Assembly: GCF_025362475.1 (NCBI RefSeq)
Contig: NZ_JANYGH010000071.1
Span: 1 to 64,000, forward strand
Reading direction: 5' to 3'
Source: Mucilaginibacter sp.
GTDB taxonomy: Bacteria > Bacteroidota > Bacteroidia > Sphingobacteriales > Sphingobacteriaceae
DNA: 64,000 bases
The translations under genes and the position numbers were made by a program. Positions 18,944 through 27,036 of the stretch are shown here, piece after piece (positions within the stretch are counted from its first letter, which is position 1; each line of letters starts with the position of its first letter). The notes beneath the pieces are model-generated. The model worked only from the letters and a program-made list of their open reading frames with translations, had not been told where the DNA came from and made no database searches.

Positions 18944-19594
18944 ATGAGGGATATCACCACATCAAAAGAAAAACTGCTTAAAAAGATCCGGAAGGCACTG
19001 CTGGAAAAAAGGGACAATCCGTACCCTCAACTGGAAGACCTGCCACTTTACGCAAACGATGAGGAGATACCCGAAGTTGTTTTTGCAGAGCAATTTACTG
19101 CTGTTAACGGGCAGTTTATTTTTTGCGAAGATGAAATGCAATTCATAGAAACACTACTTACCCTGGCCGAAGAAAGAAACTGGCGTAAAATATATTGCTG
19201 GGAGCCCGGCTTACAGGAAATACTCACCCGTTTTGAATATCCGTTTTACGAAACCGACAAAGATTTTGACCAGGCCGACGTTGGCTTTACCTTTTGCGAA
19301 GCTTTAATCGCACGTAATGGGAGTATTTTACTATCAAACGGTAATATGGCCGGCAGGCGGTTAAGCATCTATCCTCCTGTACATATTGTGCTGGCTTACA
19401 CATCACAAATGGTAATGGATATTAAAGATGGGTTCAAGCTTCTTAAAAGTAAATATGGTAATCAATTGCCATCCATGATCAGCAACGTGACGGGTCCAAG
19501 CCGCACAGCCGATATTGAGAAAACTCTGGTACTTGGCGCACATGGCCCAAAAGAGTTGTTTGTGTTTTTATTGGATGATTCTCAGGAAGGGTAA
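18944..19594 (+). CDS. LUD domain protein (LutC/YkgG-like)
   Basis: The 216-residue protein has the LUD-domain arrangement: a helical N-terminus, the ADVGFTFCEALIARNGSILL strand region and HIVLAYTSQMV. The conserved SNVTGPSRTADIEKTLVLGAHGPKEL block near the C-terminus matches LutC-type members. LutC acts with LutA and LutB in lactate oxidation, but neither gene is here. The role of this stand-alone copy is unknown. It directly follows the ftsH terminator. Confidence 0.85.
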   Translation: MRDITTSKEKLLKKIRKALLEKRDNPYPQLEDLPLYANDEEIPEVVFAEQFTAVNGQFIFCEDEMQFIETLLTLAEERNWRKIYCWEPGLQEILTRFEYPFYETDKDFDQADVGFTFCEALIARNGSILLSNGNMAGRRLSIYPPVHIVLAYTSQMVMDIKDGFKLLKSKYGNQLPSMISNVTGPSRTADIEKTLVLGAHGPKELFVFLLDDSQEG

Positions 19595-19629
19595 ACCCAG
19601 CGGCTTAAGGTCTATTTAAATTCACTAAC

Positions 19630-20715
19630 CTAAATCAACTCATCGAGTTTACATTCCTCCAATACAATCCGGTTACTTTTCTTTTTATCATCGTACTCCC
19701 ATTTTATTAATCTTATAAAACCGTCTGCTATCTCGATGCCGGTTATATCCCCATCATCAAAGCAACAGCAGCCACTGTTAAAATAATAAGGTTTATAGGC
19801 ACTAAAATCGGGTACTATATCGCCTTTTAAATTCCTGTTGGTTATTTGTTTTTCAATTTCGGCAACTGCGGCTGTGTGGTTGGTTCTTTTTGCCTTTGCC
19901 ATCTCATCGTATAACCTTTCAAGGTGGGTGAGGGATCTGAAAACCGGCTGGTGGGTGTGGCCGGTAATGAGCAGGGTGTTATTTCGCTCTGCAGCCCATT
20001 CATACATGATCCGGTTGTGATCGGTTTTTAGCTGATCATTATTGGCCGGTGTATTGAGGTTAATCTTTAAATAAGCCTGGAATGGTGCCCAAATGTCTGA
20101 TACAAACCATTTGCTAAACCAGTTGCCGTCACTTTGCAAATCTCCCTGGTGGCCGTGAGTAAGGTATATATTTAGCGGTTTTTCATTTACACTGGTTTGT
20201 AATATTGCACCCTCATAAATTTTTACCAGCTGTCCGTATACTTGCAGCAAGCCAACTCCGGCCAGTGGGTCGTTACCCCAATAAAGGTCATGATTGCCAA
20301 ATATTTTGAGGAAAGCTTTGCGGTTAATAAAGCGTTTTTCGCTTTCAAAAGTAGCTTTGTTATGCTTTTTTATGGTGATGAAAAGGTTTTCCCAAAGCTC
20401 TTCACTATCGCCCAGGTTAATATAAAAGAATTGTTGTTCTTCGTAATAGTTAAGCGCTGTAAGATAATTTTTCTCGGCAAGGGCAAAAATATCCATGTCA
20501 TCGCGCGCGCCTTTATGCTGATCAGAAAAGATGATAAATTTATCTTTAAGGGAATCAAAGGGAATTACCAGTCCTTTTTTCCCTGGTTTGGTAATGATGT
20601 TTTTATACAGGCGGCTTAAGGCCTTGTCAACCCGTTTCTTATCGGGCCGTGACGATAGTCTGTCGGCAAGTTTGGCTACAGGTTGGGTTAATAGTTTTTG
20701 CAAAAATTTGCGCAT
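19630..20715 (-). CDS. Calcineurin-like metallophosphoesterase
   Basis: The five metallophosphoesterase motifs are in order: IFSDQHKG (D-x-H), LGDSEELW (GD), IFGNHDLYW (GNHD), LTHGHQGD and LLITGHTHQP. These residues bind two metals in this superfamily. The N-terminal 40 residues are basic and lack a signal peptide, so the enzyme is cytoplasmic. The substrate is unknown. It is convergent with the LUD gene and divergent from the CPPxCxC protein gene. Confidence 0.9.
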   Translation of the reverse strand: MRKFLQKLLTQPVAKLADRLSSRPDKKRVDKALSRLYKNIITKPGKKGLVIPFDSLKDKFIIFSDQHKGARDDMDIFALAEKNYLTALNYYEEQQFFYINLGDSEELWENLFITIKKHNKATFESEKRFINRKAFLKIFGNHDLYWGNDPLAGVGLLQVYGQLVKIYEGAILQTSVNEKPLNIYLTHGHQGDLQSDGNWFSKWFVSDIWAPFQAYLKINLNTPANNDQLKTDHNRIMYEWAAERNNTLLITGHTHQPVFRSLTHLERLYDEMAKAKRTNHTAAVAEIEKQITNRNLKGDIVPDFSAYKPYYFNSGCCCFDDGDITGIEIADGFIRLIKWEYDDKKKSNRIVLEECKLDELI

Positions 20716-20798
20716 GGATTTTTAACAGAAGATAAAACTTTTTGTGTTATAATTGAGTAAAAGTGCGTGGTCATTTTTTTAACTAATCCCGATTAAAT

Positions 20799-21155
20799 AT
20801 GAAGACTATTGATTTAACTATTGCGAAACAAATGGTAGAACGGTATGAAACTACCCGGAAAAAACTGATTGATGGTACCTATAGCATTAATGATACCAAA
20901 TCAATCTGGTTTGATGTTGCTGCATTTAAAGATTTTGTGAACAATCTGCCGGCAGAAACAACAGGCGTAAGGGTTTACCTGGCCGCTTACGATGAAAAAG
21001 AGCCTGAGGCCCCTTCTCAAACAACCGCTATCTTTATTGGAACGGTGAATAACGGAAGTGGTGATACAGATGCACTTTCTGATGGCAGTGTCCTTGCTAA
21101 TGGTTTAGAGGCTGTTAATGGAGGGAAGTTATGCCCGCCGATTTGCTCCTGTTAA
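20799..21155 (+). CDS. Small conserved-type protein with C-terminal CPPxCxC tail
   Basis: The 118-residue soluble protein begins MKTIDLTIAKQMVERYETTR. A central block follows in which TTGVRVYLAAYDE precedes QTTAIFIGT, consistent with a small alpha/beta fold. The chain ends NGGKLCPPICSC, with three cysteines in seven residues. Similar CPPxC-tailed small proteins occur in Bacteroidota, but I know of no assigned function. The tail could bind metal or form a redox site. It is the first gene of the stretch leading to the triplicated membrane proteins and the two-component system. An 18-bp inverted repeat lies between it and the first membrane gene. Confidence 0.75.
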   Translation: MKTIDLTIAKQMVERYETTRKKLIDGTYSINDTKSIWFDVAAFKDFVNNLPAETTGVRVYLAAYDEKEPEAPSQTTAIFIGTVNNGSGDTDALSDGSVLANGLEAVNGGKLCPPICSC

Positions 21156-21172
21156 TTGATAAAAGGACATAG

Positions 21173-21257
21173 CATTCAATTATTGATGATATTAAAAAAG
21201 TATTTAAGGATGAGCTATTTTAGCATTTATATTTAAAAGATCATCAATAATTGAATG
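21173..21257 (+). promoter_or_regulatory. Perfect 18-bp inverted repeat covering a start codon
   Basis: CATTCAATTATTGATGAT (21173-21190) is the exact complement of ATCATCAATAATTGAATG (21240-21257). The right arm ends on the ATG (21255-21257) of the first membrane paralogue. In RNA the start codon would be buried in an 18-bp stem with a 49-base loop. The second and third paralogues lack this structure although they share the adjoining leader AGCATTTATATTTAAAAG. Confidence 0.75.
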
Positions 21258-21917
21258 TTATATAACCTTTATTTCATATCTCTAATAATAGCTTTTTTAA
21301 TTTGCCTATACACATATAAGCAGCTTGATAGAAACTTTAGATGGTTTCGCTGGTACCTGCCCTTTGTAATTTGTGTTGAGGTTGCCAGTATGCGCGGCTT
21401 ACTTATAATCAATCATACCAACTCCTGGTGCAACAACAATATTTCATTAATGGAGTTTATCCTTTTTACTTATTTAATAACCTCTTTTAACGAAGAGGCT
21501 TTGTATAAAAAGAAGGTATACATATTCGCGGGCATTATAATCCTGATTTCGCTTATTGATATGATTTTTATCCAGGGAATTTGGAGGTTGAATACCATAG
21601 CCCTAATATTGCAGGAATTGTTCGTTTTAACCTTAATTTGTATTTATTACTATAACTTATTGAAAGAAGCTAGGGAGCATCTGGTACTTTTAAAGCATCC
21701 ACCGTTTTTGGCGGCAACAGGGTTGCTTTTTTATTTTCTTTCGAATTCGGCTTATTATTCCTGTTATAGCTATATGGCTTATAAGAATAACTATCATTTT
21801 CTTATCCTGGCACAAACTATTCCCGGGCTTTCAAACCTGTTGCTTAATTCACTTTTAATATCAGCATTTTTATGCTTTCCAAAAATAAAGAAGTCAGCGG
21901 CATTCTCCCAATATTAA
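21255..21917 (+). CDS. Tandem multi-pass membrane protein, copy 1
   Basis: The 220-residue protein is almost entirely hydrophobic, with about six or seven membrane spans. Shared landmarks with the next two genes are NHTNSWC in an early loop, LYKKKVY, the FIQGIWRLNT segment, LLKHPPFLAATGLLFYFL and YKNNYHF. A C-terminal TIPGLSNLLLNSLL motif closes the shared block. I do not recognise a named family. It is the most divergent copy: its first 30 residues differ most, and its start codon lies in the inverted repeat. Its position before a histidine kinase suggests a sensory or signal-relay role, which is inference. Confidence 0.75.
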   Translation: MLYNLYFISLIIAFLICLYTYKQLDRNFRWFRWYLPFVICVEVASMRGLLIINHTNSWCNNNISLMEFILFTYLITSFNEEALYKKKVYIFAGIIILISLIDMIFIQGIWRLNTIALILQELFVLTLICIYYYNLLKEAREHLVLLKHPPFLAATGLLFYFLSNSAYYSCYSYMAYKNNYHFLILAQTIPGLSNLLLNSLLISAFLCFPKIKKSAAFSQY

Positions 21918-21954
21918 CTTTTGCGCAATAGCATTTATATTTAAAAGGCCATCA

Positions 21955-22623
21955 ATGTTGACGTTATACTACATCTACCTTATATCCTTGCCGATTACAT
22001 TTGGTTTTAGCCTGCATGCTTACAAAAAAATGGACAGCAATTTTAAATGGTTTGTTCCATTTTTTGCATTTGTAATTGTTTATGAATTTGCGAATCTGTT
22101 AAACTGGCTGATGATTAATCATACCAATTCCTGGTGCAGTAACATCGAAGAATTAATAGAGTTTATCCTTTATACTTATTTAATGACGTCGCTTGTAAAA
22201 AGAGTATTGTATAAAAAAAAAGTATACACACTTGCTACTATCGTAATACTGCTTTCCTTGATTGATATGGCATTTATTCAGGGAATTTGGAGGTTGAATA
22301 CCATGGCAATTGTATTGCAGGCTTTATTTATTTTAAGTTTAATTTGTATTTACTATTACAATTTGTTGGAAGAGGCAGAGGAGGGTTTGGTTCTTCTAAA
22401 GCATCCACCGTTTTTAGTTGCTACAGGCTTGCTTTTTTATTTTCTTTCAAAGAGTGTTTTTATGTCATGCTTTAGCTTTATGATTTATAAAAACAATTAT
22501 CATTTTTATATTTTGGCAGCCACTATTCCAGGGCTTTCAAACCTGTTGCTCAACTCACTTTTAATTTACGCCTTTTTATGCTTTTCAAAGACAAAGAAGT
22601 CAGCGGCACTGTCCCAATATTAG
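21955..22623 (+). CDS. Tandem multi-pass membrane protein, copy 2
   Basis: This 222-residue paralogue is very close to copy 3: MLTLYYIYLISLPITF and KKMDSNFKWFVP are shared, as are the whole LLKHPPFLV-ATGLLFYFLSKS and TIPGLSNLLLNSLL blocks. The intergenic leader before it (about 21917-21954) is nearly the same as the one before copy 3, so the duplication unit of about 705 bp includes the leader. The invariant NHTxSWC cysteine, HPP and KNNYHF are candidates for functional residues because they are fixed in all three copies. Confidence 0.78.
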   Translation: MLTLYYIYLISLPITFGFSLHAYKKMDSNFKWFVPFFAFVIVYEFANLLNWLMINHTNSWCSNIEELIEFILYTYLMTSLVKRVLYKKKVYTLATIVILLSLIDMAFIQGIWRLNTMAIVLQALFILSLICIYYYNLLEEAEEGLVLLKHPPFLVATGLLFYFLSKSVFMSCFSFMIYKNNYHFYILAATIPGLSNLLLNSLLIYAFLCFSKTKKSAALSQY

Positions 22624-22660
22624 CTTTTGCGTAATAGTATTTATATTTAAAAGGTCATCA

Positions 22661-23317
22661 ATGCTGACATTATACTACATCTACCTTATATCCTTGCCGA
22701 TAACATTTGCTTTTAGCTTGTACGCTTACAAAAAAATGGACAGCAATTTTAAATGGTTTGTACCCTATTTTGGGTGTGTAAGTGTTTATGAATTTGCGAA
22801 TCTGTTTAACTTGCTGATGATTAATCATACCGACTCCTGGTGCGCTAACATCATGGAATTAATAGATTTTATTCTTTTTACTTATTTAATGACGTCACTT
22901 GCAAAAAGAGCATCTTATAAAAAAAAAGTATATCTATTTGCTGGTATTGTAATACTCTTTTCCTTTATTGATATGTTTTTTGTTCAGGGAATGTGGAAGT
23001 TGAATACAATTGCAATGGTATTACAGGCCCTGTTTATTTTAACCTTAATTTACAACTATTATCACGATTTGTTGAAAGAAGCAACGGAGGGTTTAGTACT
23101 TTTAAAGCACCCGCCGTTTTTAGTTGTTACGGGCTTGCTTTTTTATTTTCTTTCAAAGAGTCTTTTTTATTCCTGTTATAGCTACATGGTATATAAAAAC
23201 AATTATCATTTTTACATGCTGGCGGCAACTATTCCAGGGCTTTCAAACTTGTTGCTCAACTCAATTTTAATTTACGCCTTTTTATGCTTTTCAAAGACGA
23301 AGAAGTTATCCTTATAA
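22661..23317 (+). CDS. Tandem multi-pass membrane protein, copy 3
   Basis: This 218-residue copy has the same span pattern as copy 2. Its C-terminus differs: where copies 1 and 2 end in a Ser-Gln-Tyr tail, this one runs KTKKLSL and stops inside the start of the histidine kinase gene, overlapping it by 34 bases. The overlap implies translational coupling of this copy to the kinase, which makes it the best candidate for the kinase's membrane partner. The kinase itself has only one membrane span and no recognisable sensor domain. Confidence 0.78.
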   Translation: MLTLYYIYLISLPITFAFSLYAYKKMDSNFKWFVPYFGCVSVYEFANLFNLLMINHTDSWCANIMELIDFILFTYLMTSLAKRASYKKKVYLFAGIVILFSFIDMFFVQGMWKLNTIAMVLQALFILTLIYNYYHDLLKEATEGLVLLKHPPFLVVTGLLFYFLSKSLFYSCYSYMVYKNNYHFYMLAATIPGLSNLLLNSILIYAFLCFSKTKKLSL

Positions 23318-24114
23318 TAATTGCAGGTACTGCATTATTGTTATTATTAGGTTTTTTTATGGTTGGTTTTTTATTGATGTTTCAAAAAAAACAGAATAAA
23401 AACGCACTTGAAAAAGCCGAGTTAAAATCCTCTTTTAAGCAGGAACTGCTAAAAACCCGCCTGGAGATACAGGAAGAAACATTGAACTATGTAAGCCGGG
23501 AAATGCATGATAATATTACCCAGGTTTTATCGTTCGTAAAACTTAACCTTGGTCTGTTGGGCAATAAGCTGGATGGGGTGGAGAAGGTGAGTTTGAATGA
23601 TAACCGGGAACTTATTTCCCAAACCATTACCGATCTGCGTAATCTGTCAAAAAGTTTGAGCTTTGAGCACATCAGCGCATTGGGTCTGGTAAAAACATTG
23701 GAGATGGAGGCCGTCCGTGTTAACAAAAGCGGGCTTATCCATATGGATGTAATAGTGGAGGGAGAAGTGTACAGCCTGGGCGAGCAACGGGAGCTGGTTT
23801 TGTTCAGAATATTCCAGGAAGCTCTAAATAACGTGTTGAAACATGCAGACGCAGCAAACATTAAAATTGGTTTGTATTATAATACACAAATGTTTAATTT
23901 AACCATCGAAGATGATGGTGTTGGTTTCCAACCCGAATTGCTTAGTGACAAGAGCGGATCTGGATTGCGTAACATGACAAACAGGGCGGGTTTAATTGGT
24001 GCTGAGGCTGTTATAAACAGCTCGCCCAAAAAAGGCTGTTCTATTAAGCTATCGTTAAACCCCCAGGTACAAGAAATTTATGCTAACGGAACCCATTCAA
24101 ATAGCCCTGGTTGA
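23284..24114 (+). CDS. NarL-type (HisKA_3) sensor histidine kinase
   Basis: A single membrane span (about residues 8-35) is followed by a short coiled coil and a HisKA_3 domain with the phosphoacceptor in REMHDNITQVLS. The HATPase domain shows the N box FQEALNNVLKHADA and the G box EDDGVGFQPELL. There is no periplasmic or PAS sensor, so input probably comes from a partner protein. It overlaps copy 3 of the membrane protein by 34 bases and the response regulator by 35 bases. An ATG further in would delete the membrane span, so I kept the first one. Confidence 0.88.
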   Translation: MLFKDEEVILIIIAGTALLLLLGFFMVGFLLMFQKKQNKNALEKAELKSSFKQELLKTRLEIQEETLNYVSREMHDNITQVLSFVKLNLGLLGNKLDGVEKVSLNDNRELISQTITDLRNLSKSLSFEHISALGLVKTLEMEAVRVNKSGLIHMDVIVEGEVYSLGEQRELVLFRIFQEALNNVLKHADAANIKIGLYYNTQMFNLTIEDDGVGFQPELLSDKSGSGLRNMTNRAGLIGAEAVINSSPKKGCSIKLSLNPQVQEIYANGTHSNSPG

Positions 24115-24724
24115 CGATCATCGCCTTTTTAGGAGTGGCATGGCGGCGCTGATAGGTAGCTTTAATGGTTATAATATACTGTTTGAGGCCGCGCACGGCA
24201 AGGAACTGATAGATAATATTGCAGGTGGACATATCCCGGATATTGTTTTGCTCGATATCAATATGCCCGTGATGGACGGAATATCAACTGCACAATGGCT
24301 TAAAAAATATCATCCCTCTATCAGGGTAATCATTCTATCGATGTTTGAGGATGCCGAGAAGGTGCTTACGATGGTGAGGGCCGGTGTAAAGGGCTACCTT
24401 TTAAAAGATTCTGAACCAGATGAGTTTGAAAGGGCATTAACTAAGGTTGCAGAAGGCGACCTGTATTATCCTGATTTTGTTACCAAGCACCTGCTTCATA
24501 ATTTTAATTCTGATAAGGCCGCACAGGTAAAACTGAATCCGCGCGAAATTGAGTTTTTACGCCTCACCAGTACCGAACTCACTTATAAGGAAATTGCAGA
24601 TACCATGTGCATCAGCGTGCGTACTGTTGATAGTTACCGCGACCAGCTTTTTGAGAAACTACAAATAAAGAGTCGCGTGGGCCTGGTTTTGTACAGCATA
24701 AAAAACAAGCTGGTTGACTTGTAA
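24080..24724 (+). CDS. NarL/FixJ-family response regulator
   Basis: The receiver domain has the acidic pair in LVDDHRLF, the phosphoacceptor Asp in IVLLDINMPVMDG and the conserved Lys in GYLLKDSEP. The C-terminal LuxR-type helix-turn-helix is seen in LNPREIEFLRLTSTELTYKEIAD and the recognition helix around ISVRTVDSYRDQLFEKL. It is the obvious partner of the overlapping kinase. Targets are unknown; the upstream membrane-protein triplet may be autoregulated. Confidence 0.92.
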   Translation: MLTEPIQIALVDDHRLFRSGMAALIGSFNGYNILFEAAHGKELIDNIAGGHIPDIVLLDINMPVMDGISTAQWLKKYHPSIRVIILSMFEDAEKVLTMVRAGVKGYLLKDSEPDEFERALTKVAEGDLYYPDFVTKHLLHNFNSDKAAQVKLNPREIEFLRLTSTELTYKEIADTMCISVRTVDSYRDQLFEKLQIKSRVGLVLYSIKNKLVDL

Positions 24725-24753
24725 TTTGCTAAATTAATTAGCAAATTTGCCAT

Positions 24754-25824
24754 ATGGCACAAGAGGATGGCTCTGGCTTTTTTAAAGGCAGGGGCGCGCA
24801 GGTTAATACGCAAAATAAGTTTCTGAAAAATAAATATGTGGCCGACCATATTGAAGGGATCGACGAGCCCTTGCTTGAAAATAGCTCAACCCAGCTTTTT
24901 GAAGAAACACCCAAAAAGATAGTAAGCGAATCTAACAGCCCGGATCTAAGCCACATGTACTCCTTAAATCCTTATCAGGGTTGTGAGCATGGCTGCATTT
25001 ATTGTTACGCCCGTAATAGCCATGAATACTATGGTTTTAGCGCTGGGTTGGATTTTGAGCGGAAGATAATCATCAAGCGCAATGCCCCCGAATTGCTTGA
25101 ACAATATTTTAATAAAAAGAACTATAAGCCAGTATGTATCATGCTATCTGGCAATACGGATTGTTATCAGCCTGTTGAACGTAAATTGCAGATAACACGG
25201 CAGCTTCTGGAGGTGTTTTTGCAATATAAAAACCCCGTAAGCATCATCACCAAAAACAATGTAATTCTGCGCGATCTTGATATTCTTACAGAACTTGCCG
25301 CGATGAACCTGGTGCATGTAAATATTTCTATAACATCACTAAACGAACAGCTTCGGCAAAAATTAGAACCGCGTACTATAACGGCCACCGGGCGATTGGC
25401 TGTTGTGCAGAAACTCTCAGAAAATGGCATCCCCGTGAGGGTTATGGCAGCCCCCATAATTCCCGGATTGAACAGTAATGAAGTGCCTAACATCATTAAG
25501 GCAGCTGCCGATAGGGGAGCATTAGCTGCTGGCTTTACCATTGTGCGCCTCAATGGAAGTATCGCCGAAATATTTAGCGACTGGATTTACAAAGCCTTTC
25601 CTGATAAAGCAGAGAAAGTGCTCAACATGATTCGCGAGTGCCATGACGGGCAGCTAAATGATAGCGATTTTGGCCGTAGAATGAGCGGCGGGGGTAAGGT
25701 GGCAGAATCTATCCACCAGATGTTTAGAATGGCCTGTAATCGCTTTATGGCGGGCAGGGAGATGCCAGAATATGATTACAGCTTATTTGTGCCGAAGAAG
25801 GGAAAACAAATCAGTATGTTTTGA
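24754..25824 (+). CDS. PA0069-family radical SAM protein
   Basis: The radical SAM cluster motif is CEHGCIYC (CxxxCxxC) within SLNPYQGCEHGCIYCYAR, followed by the SGNTDCYQPVE region. This wording matches the PA0069/SplB-like branch of radical SAM proteins found with DNA-repair-type photoproduct lyases. The substrate of PA0069 members is not established. Length 356 is normal. It begins 29 bases after the response regulator and may be read through from that operon, but is probably functionally separate. Confidence 0.88.
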   Translation: MAQEDGSGFFKGRGAQVNTQNKFLKNKYVADHIEGIDEPLLENSSTQLFEETPKKIVSESNSPDLSHMYSLNPYQGCEHGCIYCYARNSHEYYGFSAGLDFERKIIIKRNAPELLEQYFNKKNYKPVCIMLSGNTDCYQPVERKLQITRQLLEVFLQYKNPVSIITKNNVILRDLDILTELAAMNLVHVNISITSLNEQLRQKLEPRTITATGRLAVVQKLSENGIPVRVMAAPIIPGLNSNEVPNIIKAAADRGALAAGFTIVRLNGSIAEIFSDWIYKAFPDKAEKVLNMIRECHDGQLNDSDFGRRMSGGGKVAESIHQMFRMACNRFMAGREMPEYDYSLFVPKKGKQISMF

Positions 25825-25843
25825 GAATGGCGGGCTTTGTCGC

Positions 25844-26227
25844 CTAAAAAGAAGTTTGTGTTTTTTTCCTGATGGCGTATAAATCTAACAGAACACCAAT
25901 CCCCACCCCAACCGTATAGCATAACAGATCGCTCCATAAAAAACCTGCGCCTAAAACCAGCTTGCCAAAAATGGTATGCCGCAATTCGTTTATCCAGGGC
26001 GCTTTATAAAGCTGGCTAAACTCTATGGCGTAGCAAAACAGCAAGCTTGCTATGATGATGGATTTTGACGGCTTGTAGATGAACAGGAAGCGTACGATAA
26101 AGTAAACCATCAGCGCCCAAAGGATATCACCAATAAACAGAGGGATAAATTTAAAATGCCGGGAAAGCAGCCCAGTGATTATGGTAGCTATTGTGAGGAT
26201 AAAATAGGTTAGCCTTAACTTACTCAT
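25844..26227 (-). CDS. DUF2809 (VanZ-like) membrane protein
   Basis: About four spans in 127 residues. The LLSRHFKFIPLFIGDILWALMVYF block and the GKLVLGAGFLWSDLLCY block fit DUF2809, a VanZ-like family of unknown function. The frame is open to 26254, but the ATG at 26227 (MSKLRLTYF) is preferred because the upstream part overlaps the terminator of the preceding gene. It is convergent with the radical SAM gene, with only 19 bases between stops. Confidence 0.75.
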   Translation of the reverse strand: MSKLRLTYFILTIATIITGLLSRHFKFIPLFIGDILWALMVYFIVRFLFIYKPSKSIIIASLLFCYAIEFSQLYKAPWINELRHTIFGKLVLGAGFLWSDLLCYTVGVGIGVLLDLYAIRKKTQTSF

Positions 26228-26243
26228 AAAAATTTGCTTCACA

Positions 26244-26273
26244 AAAAAAGGCACCGTTTCGGGTACCTTTTTT
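26244..26273 (-). terminator. Terminator after the zinc-ribbon gene
   Basis: AAAAAAGG and CCTTTTTT form the stem base, continued by ACC/GGT after one mismatch around a GTTTCG loop. On the minus strand it lies 19 bases beyond the zinc-ribbon stop and ends 16 bases before the chosen DUF2809 start. Confidence 0.78.
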
Positions 26274-26292
26274 AAATTTTAAAGACTATTGC

Positions 26293-27036
26293 TTATGCGT
26301 TCTCTGCTTCTAAAGCCATTTGCTCGTCAACAAGGATACGTCCGCAATGCTCGCAAACGATGATCTTTTTACGTTGACGGATATCAGACTGGCGCTGAGG
26401 CGGGATCTGGTTAAAACAACCTGAACATGAATCGCGCTGAATAGTAACAACAGCTAATCCGTTTTTTGCATTTTGACGCAAGCGGTTGTAAGCAGTTAAT
26501 AAACGCTCTTCGATATTTGGAGTAGCCTTTTCTGCTTGTGCAACAAGGTCGTTCTCTTCTTTCTCAGTTTCGGCGGTAATAACACCTAACTCATCTTTTT
26601 TAGCATCAAGATCGCTCTTACGTGCTTCCAGATCAGCAAGCGCTTTTTCATATACCTGGGTTTTTGAAGATATTTCAAAACCAAATTCCCGTATCTTTTT
26701 CTCGCTTACCTGTATATCTAATCCCTGTATCTCAATTTCTTTTGATATGGCATCGTACTCACGGTTGTTCTTAACTTCGTTAAGTTGCGTTTCGTATTTT
26801 TTGATATTTGCCTGAGCATCCTTGATCAGGTTTTTGCGGGTTACTATTTCATCCTCCACATCATCCAGCTCATATTTGATTTTCTGTATGCGGGTTTCAA
26901 GACCAGCAACATCATCTTCCAAGTCGGCAACTTCCATTGGCAGTTCACCCCTTACCTGGCGAATCCTATCAATTTTGGTGTGGATGGTTTGGAGTTCGTA
27001 TAAAGCTTTAAGCTTTTGTTCTACGGTTTGTTCCAT
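26293..27036 (-). CDS. Coiled-coil protein with C4 zinc ribbon
   Basis: Residues 1-180 are a long charged coiled coil. The C-terminal 60 residues hold CSGCFNQIPPQ and CEHCGRI, the two CxxC knuckles of a C4-type zinc ribbon (PF02591 type). Members are regularly encoded next to Nif3 proteins, and here the ATG overlaps the nif3-like stop by one base (TAATG). A nucleic-acid or complex-assembly role is proposed for the family but not proven. Confidence 0.88.
   Translation of the reverse strand: MEQTVEQKLKALYELQTIHTKIDRIRQVRGELPMEVADLEDDVAGLETRIQKIKYELDDVEDEIVTRKNLIKDAQANIKKYETQLNEVKNNREYDAISKEIEIQGLDIQVSEKKIREFGFEISSKTQVYEKALADLEARKSDLDAKKDELGVITAETEKEENDLVAQAEKATPNIEERLLTAYNRLRQNAKNGLAVVTIQRDSCSGCFNQIPPQRQSDIRQRKKIIVCEHCGRILVDEQMALEAENA

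Noticed and set aside
21191..21239. Phase-variable invertible promoter
   Set aside because: Although the flanking arms are perfect, the 49-base spacer is short for a recombinase-driven switch and no invertase gene is in the window; an RNA hairpin over the start codon is the simpler reading.
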